This document shows, piece by piece, positions 1 to 5,520 of a stretch of 8,380 bases of DNA. The position numbers and the translations under genes were made by a program. This DNA is from Bacillota bacterium (GTDB taxonomy: Bacteria > Bacillota > Clostridia > Christensenellales > Aristaeellaceae), in the NCBI GenBank assembly GCA_023443705.1, contig JAEZTD010000285.1, forward strand, positions 1 to 8,380. Reading direction: 5' to 3'. Below the pieces are notes generated by a model that ran no database searches, was not told the origin of the DNA, and worked only from the letters and a program-made list of their open reading frames with translations. Within the stretch, counting starts at the first letter, position 1. Each line of letters opens with the position of its first letter.

Positions 1-7
1 GGAACGG

Positions 8-143
8 GATAGCGCCACCAGTACGCATATTGGTGGCGCTATCTATACCTTTGGTCAGTGCGCCGCTCGGAAATCCGTGAGGATTTCAGGCGCACGCAGG
101 ATTCCTTCCTTCGCATCGAAAAAACCAGAGGGTTTTTCGATGC
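8..143. other. cluster of three strong hairpins of unknown function
   Basis: Three inverted repeats follow one another. The first pairs 8-20 with 31-43, a perfect 13-bp stem around a 10-nt loop. The second pairs 58-64 with 89-95 and 70-76 with 81-87; it closes on a GTGA tetraloop (GNRA type in plus-strand RNA) and has an asymmetric internal loop (65-69 opposite 88). The third pairs 113-126 with 131-143 through an A/T-rich stem with one bulged A. None has a clear T-run, so they are not obvious terminators. With the terminator at 149-177 they look like the 3' part of a structured plus-strand transcript whose start lies left of the window. A palindromic repeat family or a long 3' UTR would look the same. 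I see no convincing protein-coding gene here. Confidence 0.5.
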
Positions 144-148
144 CTTGA

Positions 149-177
149 GGCACCCGGCATACGCCGGGTGCCCTTTT
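149..177 (+). terminator. rho-independent terminator, plus strand
   Basis: A perfect 10-bp GC-rich stem (149-158 with 163-172, loop ATAC) is followed by CTTTTAGG. The short T-run lies only on the plus-strand side, so it would stop rightward transcription from the hairpin cluster at 8-143 or a gene left of the window. It may also help block mntP transcription arriving from the other side, although the minus-strand flank lacks a T-run. Confidence 0.6.
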
Positions 178-186
178 AGGAGCCGT

Positions 187-762
187 TCAGAGAATGCCCA
201 GGTGCTCAAGCAGGATTTTGAGGCCGATCAGGATCAGAATGACGCCGCCGGCGATCTCCGCCTTCTTCTGGAAGCGCGCGCCGAAGAAATTGCCAACCAC
301 CACGCCGCCAAAGGAGATGAGGAAGGTGGTCAGGCCGATGATTCCGCATGCGGCCGCGACGTTGACATTGAGGAAGGCCAGCGTAACGCCGATGGCCAGC
401 GCGTCGATCGATGTGGCGATGGCCAGCATGAACAGACCCTTGATGTCCAGCGCGATGTCGCAGGCGGCGCCCTCGCCGCAGCCTTCCTTAAAGGAATCGT
501 ACAGGAACTTGCCGCCGATGAAGGAGAGAAGCCCAAAGGCGATCCAGTGGTCGTAGGCGGCGATCAGCCCCTGAAGCCCCAACCCGAGCAGCCAGCCGAG
601 AAACGGCATCAGCGCCTGGAACGCGCCGAAGAAAAGCGCGATCACGGCGGCGTTTCCCCAGTGAATTTTTCGCATCGAAAGGCCTTTGCACACGGCCACC
701 GCGAAGGCGTCCATGGACAGGCCGACGCCGATCAGCAGGATATCGATAAGTCCCAACCACAT
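187..762 (-). CDS. mntP: MntP-family manganese efflux pump
   Basis: Exports Mn2+ across the cytoplasmic membrane and protects the cell from manganese overload. The 191-residue protein is the usual family length and consists almost entirely of hydrophobic segments, consistent with six membrane helices in two related halves. The family hallmark appears twice: GLSMDAFAVAVCKG near the N terminus (Asp18) and ATSIDALAIGVTLAF in the second half (Asp120). These match the paired intramembrane acidic residues known to be needed for transport in E. coli MntP. The ATG at 762 has only a weak, close ribosome binding site (AAGGGAC, 2-5 nt away). The gene has its own promoter (789-817) and a leader of roughly 20 nt, too short for the yybP-ykoY manganese riboswitch that often precedes mntP. 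Family assignment is firm; the exact metal is inferred from the family. Confidence 0.93.
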   Translation of the reverse strand: MWLGLIDILLIGVGLSMDAFAVAVCKGLSMRKIHWGNAAVIALFFGAFQALMPFLGWLLGLGLQGLIAAYDHWIAFGLLSFIGGKFLYDSFKEGCGEGAACDIALDIKGLFMLAIATSIDALAIGVTLAFLNVNVAAACGIIGLTTFLISFGGVVVGNFFGARFQKKAEIAGGVILILIGLKILLEHLGIL

Positions 763-788
763 CAGTCCCTTGGTCGAAGATTCTTTTT

Positions 789-817
789 ATTGTACCATGC
801 TACGCGGGGATGGTCAA
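789..817 (-). promoter_or_regulatory. SigA-type promoter of mntP
   Basis: On the minus strand, -35 TTGACC (817-812) and -10 TACAAT (794-789) are separated by exactly 17 bp, close to consensus. Transcription would start near 782, about 20 nt before the mntP ATG. The spacer holds an imperfect inverted repeat, ACCAT...ATGGT, touching both promoter elements; it could be a repressor site (for example for a manganese-sensing regulator), but it does not match a known MntR box that I can recognise. Confidence 0.8.
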
Positions 818-830
818 GGAATATCCCGGG

Positions 831-858
831 AAAACGCAGAAGCCCGGCGCATTCTGCG
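831..858 (-). terminator. terminator downstream of purB
   Basis: On the minus strand a 7-bp stem CGCAGAA/TTCTGCG (858-852 with 841-835) with a 10-nt loop is followed directly by TTTTCCC. It lies between the purB stop and the mntP promoter and probably ends the purA-purB transcript. The stem is modest and the T-run short, so termination may be partial. Confidence 0.5.
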
Positions 859-916
859 AAAAGACCTGGGGGTAGCGTGGACCGAACTATACGCGCCCCA
901 AACTCCGGGGTACTCG

Positions 917-954
917 CACGCGGACGGGGGGGCAAGCGCCGCCCCGTCCGCGTG
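917..954. other. very GC-rich 13-bp hairpin just after purB
   Basis: A perfect inverted repeat pairs 917-929 with 942-954 (CACGCGGACGGGG and its complement) around a 12-nt G/C loop. It begins 12 bp after the purB stop. No T-run follows on either strand, so it is not a canonical terminator; it could stabilise the purB mRNA 3' end or pause polymerase ahead of the terminator at 831-858. A smaller inverted repeat (CCCC...GGGG, 896-910) lies next to it. Confidence 0.5.
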
Positions 955-965
955 TTCAGCGGGTC

Positions 966-2399
966 TTAGACCCGCACATCGCCGGCCTTGACTTCCGGCG
1001 CGCCTTCAAGCAACGGGTCGATCTCGTCCCGAATGAATTCATCCACCTGTGCTGCGGCGCGGCCGGTGTAGAGCTTCGGGTCCATCAGCGCTTCCAGCTG
1101 CGCCCGTTGGAGCGGGAAAGCCGGGTCGGAAGCGATGCGCTCCAGAAGATCGTTGTCCAGCCCCTCGGCGCGCACGCGCTTCGTGGCCTCGTGGGAATGG
1201 ACGCGGATGCGCTCGTGCAGCGCCTGCCGATCGCCGCCCGCCTTGACCGATTCCATCAGGATGTCCTCGGTGGCCATGAAGGGCAGGTTTTCCATCAGGT
1301 TCTTTTCGATGATCTTCGGGTAGACCACGATGCCGCTCGAGACGTTGCAGACCAGTTCCAGCACCGCGTCTGTGGCGAGGAAGGCTTCCGGCAGGCTGAG
1401 CCTGCGGTTGGCGGAATCGTCCAGCGTGCGCTCAAACCACTGAGTCGCGGCGGTCATCGCCGTGTCCATCTCCAGCGCCATCACGTGGCGGCTGAGCGCG
1501 CAGATGCGCTCCGAGCGCATGGGGTTGCGCTTGTAGGCCATCGCGCTGGAGCCGATCTGCTCCTTGCCGAAGGGTTCCTCACACTCGTGGAAGGCCTGCA
1601 GAAGGCGGATGTCCTGGGCGAGCTTGTAGGCGCTCTGAGCGATGCCGCTGAGCACGGCCAGCACGCGGCTGTCGAGCTTCCTCGGGTACGTCTGGCCGCT
1701 CACCGGATAGACGGAATCAAGCCCCATCTTCTCCGCGATGCGCTTCTCAAGCGACAGCACCTTTTCCCCGTCGCCGTCAAAGAGCGCCATGAAGCTGGCC
1801 TGTGTGCCGGTGGTGCCCTTCGAGCCCAAAAGGCGGATTGTGGAAAGCGCGTGGTCGAGGTCCGCCACGTCCATCAGAAGGTCCTGCATCCACAGGCAGG
1901 CGCGCTTGCCCACCGTCACCGGCTGCGCCGGCTGCAGGTGGGTGAGCCCCAGCGTGGGCAGGTCCTTGTATTCAAGCGCGAAGGCGCGAAGGCGGCGGAG
2001 CGCCTCAAGGAGCTTGCCGCGGATCAGCATCAGCGCGTCTCGGAGGATCAGCGCGTCGGTGTTGTCGGTCACGTAGCAGGAGGTCGCGCCCAGGTGAAGG
2101 ATCGCGCCGGCACCCTCGCCGCACTGGTCGGCGTAGGCGTGCACGTGGGCCATCACGTCGTGGCGCACCCGCTCCTCATAGGCCCGTGCAGCCGCGTAGT
2201 CGATGTCGGAGACGTGGGCCTTGAGCGCTTCTACTTGCGCGTCCGTGATCGGGAGCCCCAGCTCCTTTTCGGCCTCCGCCAGCGCCACCCAGAGCTTGCG
2301 CCAGGTGGTGAACTTGTTGTCCGGCGAGAACAGGTACAGCATCTCGCGGCTGGCGTAACGGCTGCCCAGCGGCGATTCGTAGGTGGGCTTTCTTTCCAT
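966..2399 (-). CDS. purB: adenylosuccinate lyase, long eukaryote-like type
   Basis: Cleaves adenylosuccinate to AMP plus fumarate, and SAICAR to AICAR plus fumarate, in the cytoplasm; a homotetrameric member of the fumarase/aspartase superfamily. Visible landmarks are RHDVMAHVH (79-87), LGATSCYVTDNTD (103-115), LTHLQPAQP with the catalytic His154 (152-160), GTTGTQASF, and the flexible signature loop GSSAMAYKRNP (283-293) with the catalytic serine. The loop has Ala where most superfamily members have Pro (GSSxMPxK). At 477 residues it is longer than the roughly 430 of the B. subtilis enzyme. Blocks such as QWFERTLDDSANRR and LPFMATEDILM closely resemble animal ADSL. The ATG at 2399 has a good GGAGGG site 6 nt upstream. 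It lies 170 bp after purA on the same strand and no promoter of its own is evident, so it is probably cotranscribed with purA. Confidence 0.95.
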   Translation of the reverse strand: MERKPTYESPLGSRYASREMLYLFSPDNKFTTWRKLWVALAEAEKELGLPITDAQVEALKAHVSDIDYAAARAYEERVRHDVMAHVHAYADQCGEGAGAILHLGATSCYVTDNTDALILRDALMLIRGKLLEALRRLRAFALEYKDLPTLGLTHLQPAQPVTVGKRACLWMQDLLMDVADLDHALSTIRLLGSKGTTGTQASFMALFDGDGEKVLSLEKRIAEKMGLDSVYPVSGQTYPRKLDSRVLAVLSGIAQSAYKLAQDIRLLQAFHECEEPFGKEQIGSSAMAYKRNPMRSERICALSRHVMALEMDTAMTAATQWFERTLDDSANRRLSLPEAFLATDAVLELVCNVSSGIVVYPKIIEKNLMENLPFMATEDILMESVKAGGDRQALHERIRVHSHEATKRVRAEGLDNDLLERIASDPAFPLQRAQLEALMDPKLYTGRAAAQVDEFIRDEIDPLLEGAPEVKAGDVRV

Positions 2400-2421
2400 A
2401 TGATTCCCTCCAGGGTGTGGG

Positions 2422-2474
2422 TTTGGCAGGGCATTGCCAAAGCCGTCGGCAGAGGAACCTCATGCCGACGGCTT
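2422..2474 (-). other. paired hairpins in the purA-purB gap (possible attenuator)
   Basis: In the minus-strand transcript a perfect 12-bp stem pairs 2474-2463 with 2451-2440 and is capped by a possible inner GAGG/CCTC helix. Only TTTGG follows, a poor U-tract. Immediately downstream a second perfect 7-bp repeat, TTTGGCA/TGCCAAA (2441-2435 with 2428-2422), sits just ahead of the purB ribosome binding site and shares two bases with the first stem. The pair could tune purB expression relative to purA, or be a leaky terminator or mRNA processing site. The rest of the gap (2475-2569) shows nothing I recognise. Confidence 0.45.
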
Positions 2475-2569
2475 CAGCCATTTAAACCGTCCCCGATGGC
2501 ATGACCCCGGGAACACTTTCGCGAACGATCGGGCTGCCGGAACCGTTGGGACTGCCTGCGCGGTTTCTT

Positions 2570-3844
2570 CTAGCGAAGGATGATCTGGTCGCGCTCCGCG
2601 CCTACGGACACGTAGGGGATCGGACAGCCCAGATGCTTTTCTAGGAACAGCACGTAGTCCTGGGCGGCCTTGGGCAAGGCCGAGAACTCCCGGACGGAGG
2701 TGATGTCGGTCTTCCAGCCGGGCAGCACCTCAAAGACCGGTTCGCAGGCGTCAAGTTCCGGCGTAAAGGGGAATTCGCCCGTCACCGCGCCGTTCAGGCG
2801 GTAGCCGACGCAGACCGGGATCTCGTCCAGATGGCTGAGCACGTCCATCTTGGTCAGGGCGATCTTGGTCGCCCCCTGAAGCGCGATGCCATGGCGGGTG
2901 GCCACGAGGTCCATCCACGCGATGCGCCGGGGACGGCCGGTGGCCGCGCCGTATTCGCCGCCTGCTTCGCGCAGGTTGGTGGCGATGTCGCCGGACAGCT
3001 CGCCCACGAAGGGGCCTTCGCCCACACAGGTGGAGTAGGCCTTCACCACGCCGACGACTTCGTCCAGCTTGATGGACGGGAGGCCGCCGCCGATGGGTGC
3101 GTAGGCCGCCAGCGGCGACGACGAAGACGAGAACGGGTAAATGCCGTAATCGATGTCGCGGAGCGCGCCGAGCTGCGCCTCAAACAGGATGCTCTTTCCG
3201 GCGGTCTGGGCCTCTTTGAGCACCTTGCCGGTATCGCAGATATGGGGGATCAGCGGCGCGCCGTAGGTCTCAATCCACGCCATCGTCTCCTCAAAGCTGA
3301 TGGGCGGCTGGCCGTAGGCCTGGGAGAACACCGCATTTTTCCAGTCGATCAGCTTCTTCAGGTGGTGCCGGAGCGTCTCCGGGTACCTGAGGTCGCCCAT
3401 CTGAATGGCTTTTTTCATGTACTTGTCGCCATAGATCGGGGAAATGCCGCGCAGCGTGGAGCCGTAGCTGTCCTTGCCCAGGCGCTGTTCCTCCAGCTTG
3501 TCCTGCAGCGGGTGGAAGGGGAGGACGATCATCGCGCGCTCCGAGATCCGAAGATTCTCCGGCGTGATCGAAACGCCGCGCTCGCGGAGCCGGCCGATTT
3601 CCTCGTTCAGGTGCTTGAGGTCGATGACCGTGCCGACGCCCAAGAGGTTCACCGTCTCCTTGCGGAAGATGCCCGAGGGCAGAAGGTTCAGCGCGGACTT
3701 GCCGTATTCATTGATGACCGTGTGGCCGGCGTTGTTGCCGCCCTGATAGCGGACGACGACTTCATAGCGGTCGGCCAGGTAGTCCACCATGCGGCCTTTG
3801 CCCTCGTCGCCCCAGTTGATGCCAACAATTGCGCAGATCGCCAT
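2570..3844 (-). CDS. purA: adenylosuccinate synthetase, divergent clostridial-type variant
   Basis: Joins IMP and aspartate to adenylosuccinate using GTP, the first committed step to AMP; cytoplasmic and normally a homodimer. The 424-residue length fits the family. Motifs include the GTP-binding loop WGDEGKGR (11-18) with catalytic Asp13, and QGGNNAGHT with catalytic His41, both at the E. coli positions; then LLPSG, a GSTLRGISPIY segment replacing the usual GTTxRGIGPAY, GAATGRPRR and LTKMDVL. The usual FEGAQG segment at the IMP site is FEAQLG, a form I associate with a clostridial subgroup. The start is the ATG at 3844, because GGAGGG lies 7 nt before it; the in-frame ATG at 3859 overlaps that site and would add five residues. 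PurB, the next enzyme in the pathway, follows directly. Confidence 0.94.
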   Translation of the reverse strand: MAICAIVGINWGDEGKGRMVDYLADRYEVVVRYQGGNNAGHTVINEYGKSALNLLPSGIFRKETVNLLGVGTVIDLKHLNEEIGRLRERGVSITPENLRISERAMIVLPFHPLQDKLEEQRLGKDSYGSTLRGISPIYGDKYMKKAIQMGDLRYPETLRHHLKKLIDWKNAVFSQAYGQPPISFEETMAWIETYGAPLIPHICDTGKVLKEAQTAGKSILFEAQLGALRDIDYGIYPFSSSSSPLAAYAPIGGGLPSIKLDEVVGVVKAYSTCVGEGPFVGELSGDIATNLREAGGEYGAATGRPRRIAWMDLVATRHGIALQGATKIALTKMDVLSHLDEIPVCVGYRLNGAVTGEFPFTPELDACEPVFEVLPGWKTDITSVREFSALPKAAQDYVLFLEKHLGCPIPYVSVGAERDQIILR

Positions 3845-3857
3845 GCAATTACCCTCC

Positions 3858-3900
3858 ATTACGAACGATTACCGCGCATACGCCCGAGAACGTTCGGTGA
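3858..3900 (-). promoter_or_regulatory. candidate paired PurR boxes in the purA leader
   Basis: Two CGAAC cores face each other: ATTACGAACGATTA on the plus strand (3858-3871) and CACCGAACGTT on the minus strand (3899-3889). Their centres are about 30 bp apart. The Gram-positive PurR control site is two inverted PurBoxes (WWWWCCGAACWWT) separated by about 16-17 bp, which gives similar geometry. Here they lie downstream of the promoter, inside the 5' UTR, so PurR would act as a roadblock. The same bases can pair in RNA (CGAACG with CGTTCG), so an RNA hairpin is an alternative. Confidence 0.35.
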
Positions 3901-3930
3901 ATAACCGGAGTTTTCGGGTGTTTGCAAAGT

Positions 3931-3959
3931 ATTATACCATTTTAGCGGCCTTTTTTCAA
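3931..3959 (-). promoter_or_regulatory. SigA-type promoter of purA-purB
   Basis: On the minus strand, -35 TTGAAA (3959-3954), a 17-bp spacer and a perfect -10 TATAAT (3936-3931), with TGG just before the -10 (extended -10 type). Transcription would start near 3924, giving a leader of about 80 nt to the purA ATG at 3844. The leader contains the candidate PurR boxes at 3858-3900. Confidence 0.8.
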
Positions 3960-4050
3960 GCGGCATGAGGGTTGTAAACGAACCATTTCCGCGGCTTGTC
4001 TGGGTTTTAACGTGCCCGCCGCCACGCTTTCGCAACCGGCCCAACAAGGC

Positions 4051-4083
4051 AGAAAAAGCGCCGCCCCTTTGACCGGGCGGCGC
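4051..4083 (-). terminator. rho-independent terminator after the small membrane protein gene
   Basis: On the minus strand a 9-bp GC stem GCGCCGCCC/GGGCGGCGC (4083-4075 with 4066-4058) with an 8-nt loop is followed by TTTTTCTG. It insulates the purA promoter from transcription of the two upstream genes. A second GC-rich inverted repeat (GCCGGC at 4098-4103 and 4120-4125) lies between it and the stop codon at 4140. Nothing else gene-like is seen in 3960-4139. Confidence 0.85.
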
Positions 4084-4139
4084 AAGGGCATTGGGCGGCC
4101 GGCACGCCGCGGACGCGCGGCCGGCGGATCAATTTATGG

Positions 4140-4358
4140 TCAGCAGTCCAAGCGATTTTCGAAGCAGTCTGCCGATTCCGATTTTTCAATGCGCTCGTCG
4201 ACGAATTTGCCCTCGATGATGGGCTGACTGTCGACGGTTTCGCGGGTTTCCGCGCGGCCGAGCGAGCGCAGCCAGAACAGCGCTCGAACCAGAAAGATCA
4301 GCAAAAACAGCGCGGGTACCGCGAACATCCACACAAAGGGCGCGATAAAGAACAGCAT
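4140..4358 (-). CDS. small single-pass membrane protein, unknown function
   Basis: I do not recognise a family. The 72-residue product has one long hydrophobic stretch (about residues 2-30, rich in F, L, V and A) followed by RSLGR and a hydrophilic acidic tail (EGKFVDERIEKSES). This suggests an N-terminal membrane anchor with about 40 residues in the cytoplasm. Two cysteines lie near the C terminus (CFENRLDC). The start is the ATG at 4358 because AGGAGG lies 7 nt before it; an upstream in-frame ATG at 4376 overlaps the binding site. An own promoter (4379-4407) and a terminator (4051-4083) bracket the gene, which supports real expression. TraX-family read-through could also reach it, as no terminator separates the two. 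Function cannot be assigned. Confidence 0.7.
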   Translation of the reverse strand: MLFFIAPFVWMFAVPALFLLIFLVRALFWLRSLGRAETRETVDSQPIIEGKFVDERIEKSESADCFENRLDC

Positions 4359-4378
4359 GCGCTCACCTCCTCCCACTT

Positions 4379-4407
4379 ATTATACCACGTTCGGGCGAAA
4401 AGATCAA
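4379..4407 (-). promoter_or_regulatory. promoter of the small membrane protein gene
   Basis: On the minus strand, -35 TTGATC (4407-4402), a 17-bp spacer and -10 TATAAT (4384-4379) preceded by TGG, an extended -10. The -35 overlaps the stop codon of the upstream TraX-family gene (4406-4404). The start site near 4372 leaves a very short leader that is essentially the ribosome binding site. Confidence 0.75.
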
Positions 4408-5174
4408 AACGGCGGGCGGGAGAGAAGCTGCTGCGCCGCGTACAGCGCGGCGAGGTGCGCCGGATAGAAGAAATAGAAAAACCACTTGGGCAGTTTGAGG
4501 TTCGTCCGGGTGGGCAGATAGATCAGCGGCAGCGCCAGAACCGCGAAGGTCTGAGTGCTGAAGGACAGGGAGCCGACCTTGTAGCCGCCGCCCCCAGAGA
4601 CGCCCCACCACAGCATGAAGCCCAAAATCCAGGCAAAGGACGCGCCCGGATGCTCCAGAAACGCATAAAACAACAGCATCAGGGCGATGCCGCGCCAGCC
4701 GTAGTCCAGGTACCCCTGAAAGAACAGAATGACCCCGGCGAAAACCGCCGCCAGCGCGTAGCGCTTGTCCTTGAAGCACCAGATCAGAAGCATGCCCGCC
4801 ATCAGAGATACGAGGATGCTGGGGCGGTTCCAGCTCATAAGATACCAGCTGACGGCGCTCATCAGCGGATCGGCGGAAAACACGATCGCATCCATCGCCG
4901 GGGTGGTGTGGTTGAGCCCCAGCGCGTAGAGCGGCTGCGTGACGAGCGCGAGCAGCAGCATGCGCAGCATATACCGGCGCATGTCGCGGGTATACACGCA
5001 GCCCACGGCCAGCGAATACGCGAAGATGGGGAAGGCGATGCGCCCGATCACACGCAGGATCGGGTATTGCGGCAGGATCGCCGCGCCCATATGGTCAATC
5101 GCCATTGTAATGATCGCGACCAACTTTAAAAAACCGGTATCCGTGTTGAGCCGGACGTTTCGACCGCCTGCCAT
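4404..5174 (-). CDS. TraX-family integral membrane protein
   Basis: Family known from F-plasmid TraX, which N-acetylates pilin. Chromosomal Firmicute members have no settled role, so acyl transfer to a surface substrate is only a guess. The 256-residue protein has roughly eight hydrophobic segments. Family features visible are KLVAIITMAIDHMG with the Asp27-His28 pair at the first helix, RVIGRIAFPIFAYSLAVG (41-58), DYGWRGIALMLLFY (157-170) and FYFFYPAHLAAL near the C terminus (His240). The ATG at 5174 follows AAGGTGA by 4 nt; longer in-frame starts up to 5276 overlap the promoter and are unlikely. No pilus, relaxase or coupling gene is nearby, so conjugation is not implied. It has its own promoter (5209-5237) and no terminator before the next gene. 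Base composition matches its neighbours. Confidence 0.85.
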   Translation of the reverse strand: MAGGRNVRLNTDTGFLKLVAIITMAIDHMGAAILPQYPILRVIGRIAFPIFAYSLAVGCVYTRDMRRYMLRMLLLALVTQPLYALGLNHTTPAMDAIVFSADPLMSAVSWYLMSWNRPSILVSLMAGMLLIWCFKDKRYALAAVFAGVILFFQGYLDYGWRGIALMLLFYAFLEHPGASFAWILGFMLWWGVSGGGGYKVGSLSFSTQTFAVLALPLIYLPTRTNLKLPKWFFYFFYPAHLAALYAAQQLLSRPPF

Positions 5175-5208
5175 CCAATCACCTTCGCATGAAAGATTGC
5201 TTGCAACC

Positions 5209-5237
5209 ATTATAGGCGATTTCCCCTTCCGGCGCAA
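5209..5237 (-). promoter_or_regulatory. promoter of the TraX-family gene
   Basis: On the minus strand a perfect -10 TATAAT (5214-5209) has a weak -35 TTGCGC (5237-5232) 17 bp upstream. The start would be near 5202, about 28 nt before the ATG at 5174, with the small palindrome TTGCAAGCAA at the start site. CTTCCGG...CCGGAAG around the -35 is a further inverted repeat. The weak -35 suggests low or activated expression. Confidence 0.65.
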
Positions 5238-5263
5238 CGGGAAGGTTCCGGAAGCGCGGCAGA

Positions 5264-5292
5264 AACAAAAAGGCACCCGCCCACGGCGGATG
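5264..5292 (-). terminator. second copy of the rplT-type terminator
   Basis: On the minus strand an 8-bp stem CATCCGCC/GGCGGGTG with a GTG loop is followed by CCTTTTTGTTT. Its 26 bases at 5267-5292 differ at one position from 5523-5548, the terminator directly after rplT. It would back up rplT termination or end a separate minus-strand RNA made from 5293-5520, and it shields the TraX-family promoter. Confidence 0.7.
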
Positions 5293-5520
5293 GAGTATTC
5301 TCAAATAATAAGCAGAGCTACAGAGGAGAAATATGAGATGGAGGAAAATGCAAACCGTTGCCTTTTCGGGTGCATCGGGGGTCGCGGCCCCCGTATAAAG
5401 GCAGCCGAAGGGCGACATGCGCGGCCGCAGACTGCACACCGGTTGTTGTGCTGGTCCGGCCGTGAATCGAAGATTCTCAGGACCAGCACCAGGATGTCAA
5501 AAGACGCAGAATTTTGACGG
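5293..5520. other. hairpin-rich 230-bp gap between duplicate terminators, possible ncRNA
   Basis: I see no convincing gene, but several strong inverted repeats. Bases 5496-5502 pair with 5512-5518 (GTCAAAA/TTTTGAC). Bases 5448-5457 pair perfectly with 5480-5489 (10 bp), enclosing an inner GAATC/GATTC helix (5464-5468 with 5472-5476). Bases 5376-5381 pair with 5388-5393 (CGGGGG/CCCCCG), nested in TGCCTTT/AAAGGCA (5359-5365 with 5397-5403), which competes with TTCGG/CCGAA. A possible minus-strand -35 TTGACA (5501-5496) has only a poor -10 (GAGAAT). If transcribed leftward, an RNA would end at the terminator at 5264-5292. It matches no RNA family I can recall; it could also be a read-through 3' UTR or decayed repeat DNA. 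Confidence 0.4.

Noticed and set aside
763..785. yybP-ykoY manganese riboswitch ahead of mntP
   Set aside because: The promoter at 789-817 leaves only about 20 nt of leader, too short for that RNA.
58..969. Long open frame on the plus strand across mntP
   Set aside because: It is antisense to mntP, its product is rich in R, G, D, E and Q with no recognisable motif, and the mntP frame has clear family motifs and a promoter.
1107..2504. 465-codon plus-strand open frame opposite purB
   Set aside because: Antisense to a certain purB; long open antisense frames are expected in GC-rich genes. No family motif or supporting promoter.
2831..3904. 357-codon plus-strand open frame opposite purA
   Set aside because: Antisense to purA and low-complexity in composition; no motifs, and it runs through the purA leader.
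5333..5398. 21-codon plus-strand ORF with GAGGAG 4 nt upstream of ATG
   Set aside because: A reasonable ribosome binding site, but no promoter I can support, no recognisable peptide, and the reading frame overlaps the strong hairpin at 5376-5393; chance is the simpler explanation.
4455..5517. Plus-strand open frames opposite the TraX-family gene, one extending into 5293-5517
   Set aside because: Their products look like antisense translations; the minus-strand TraX-family frame has membrane helices and conserved motifs.
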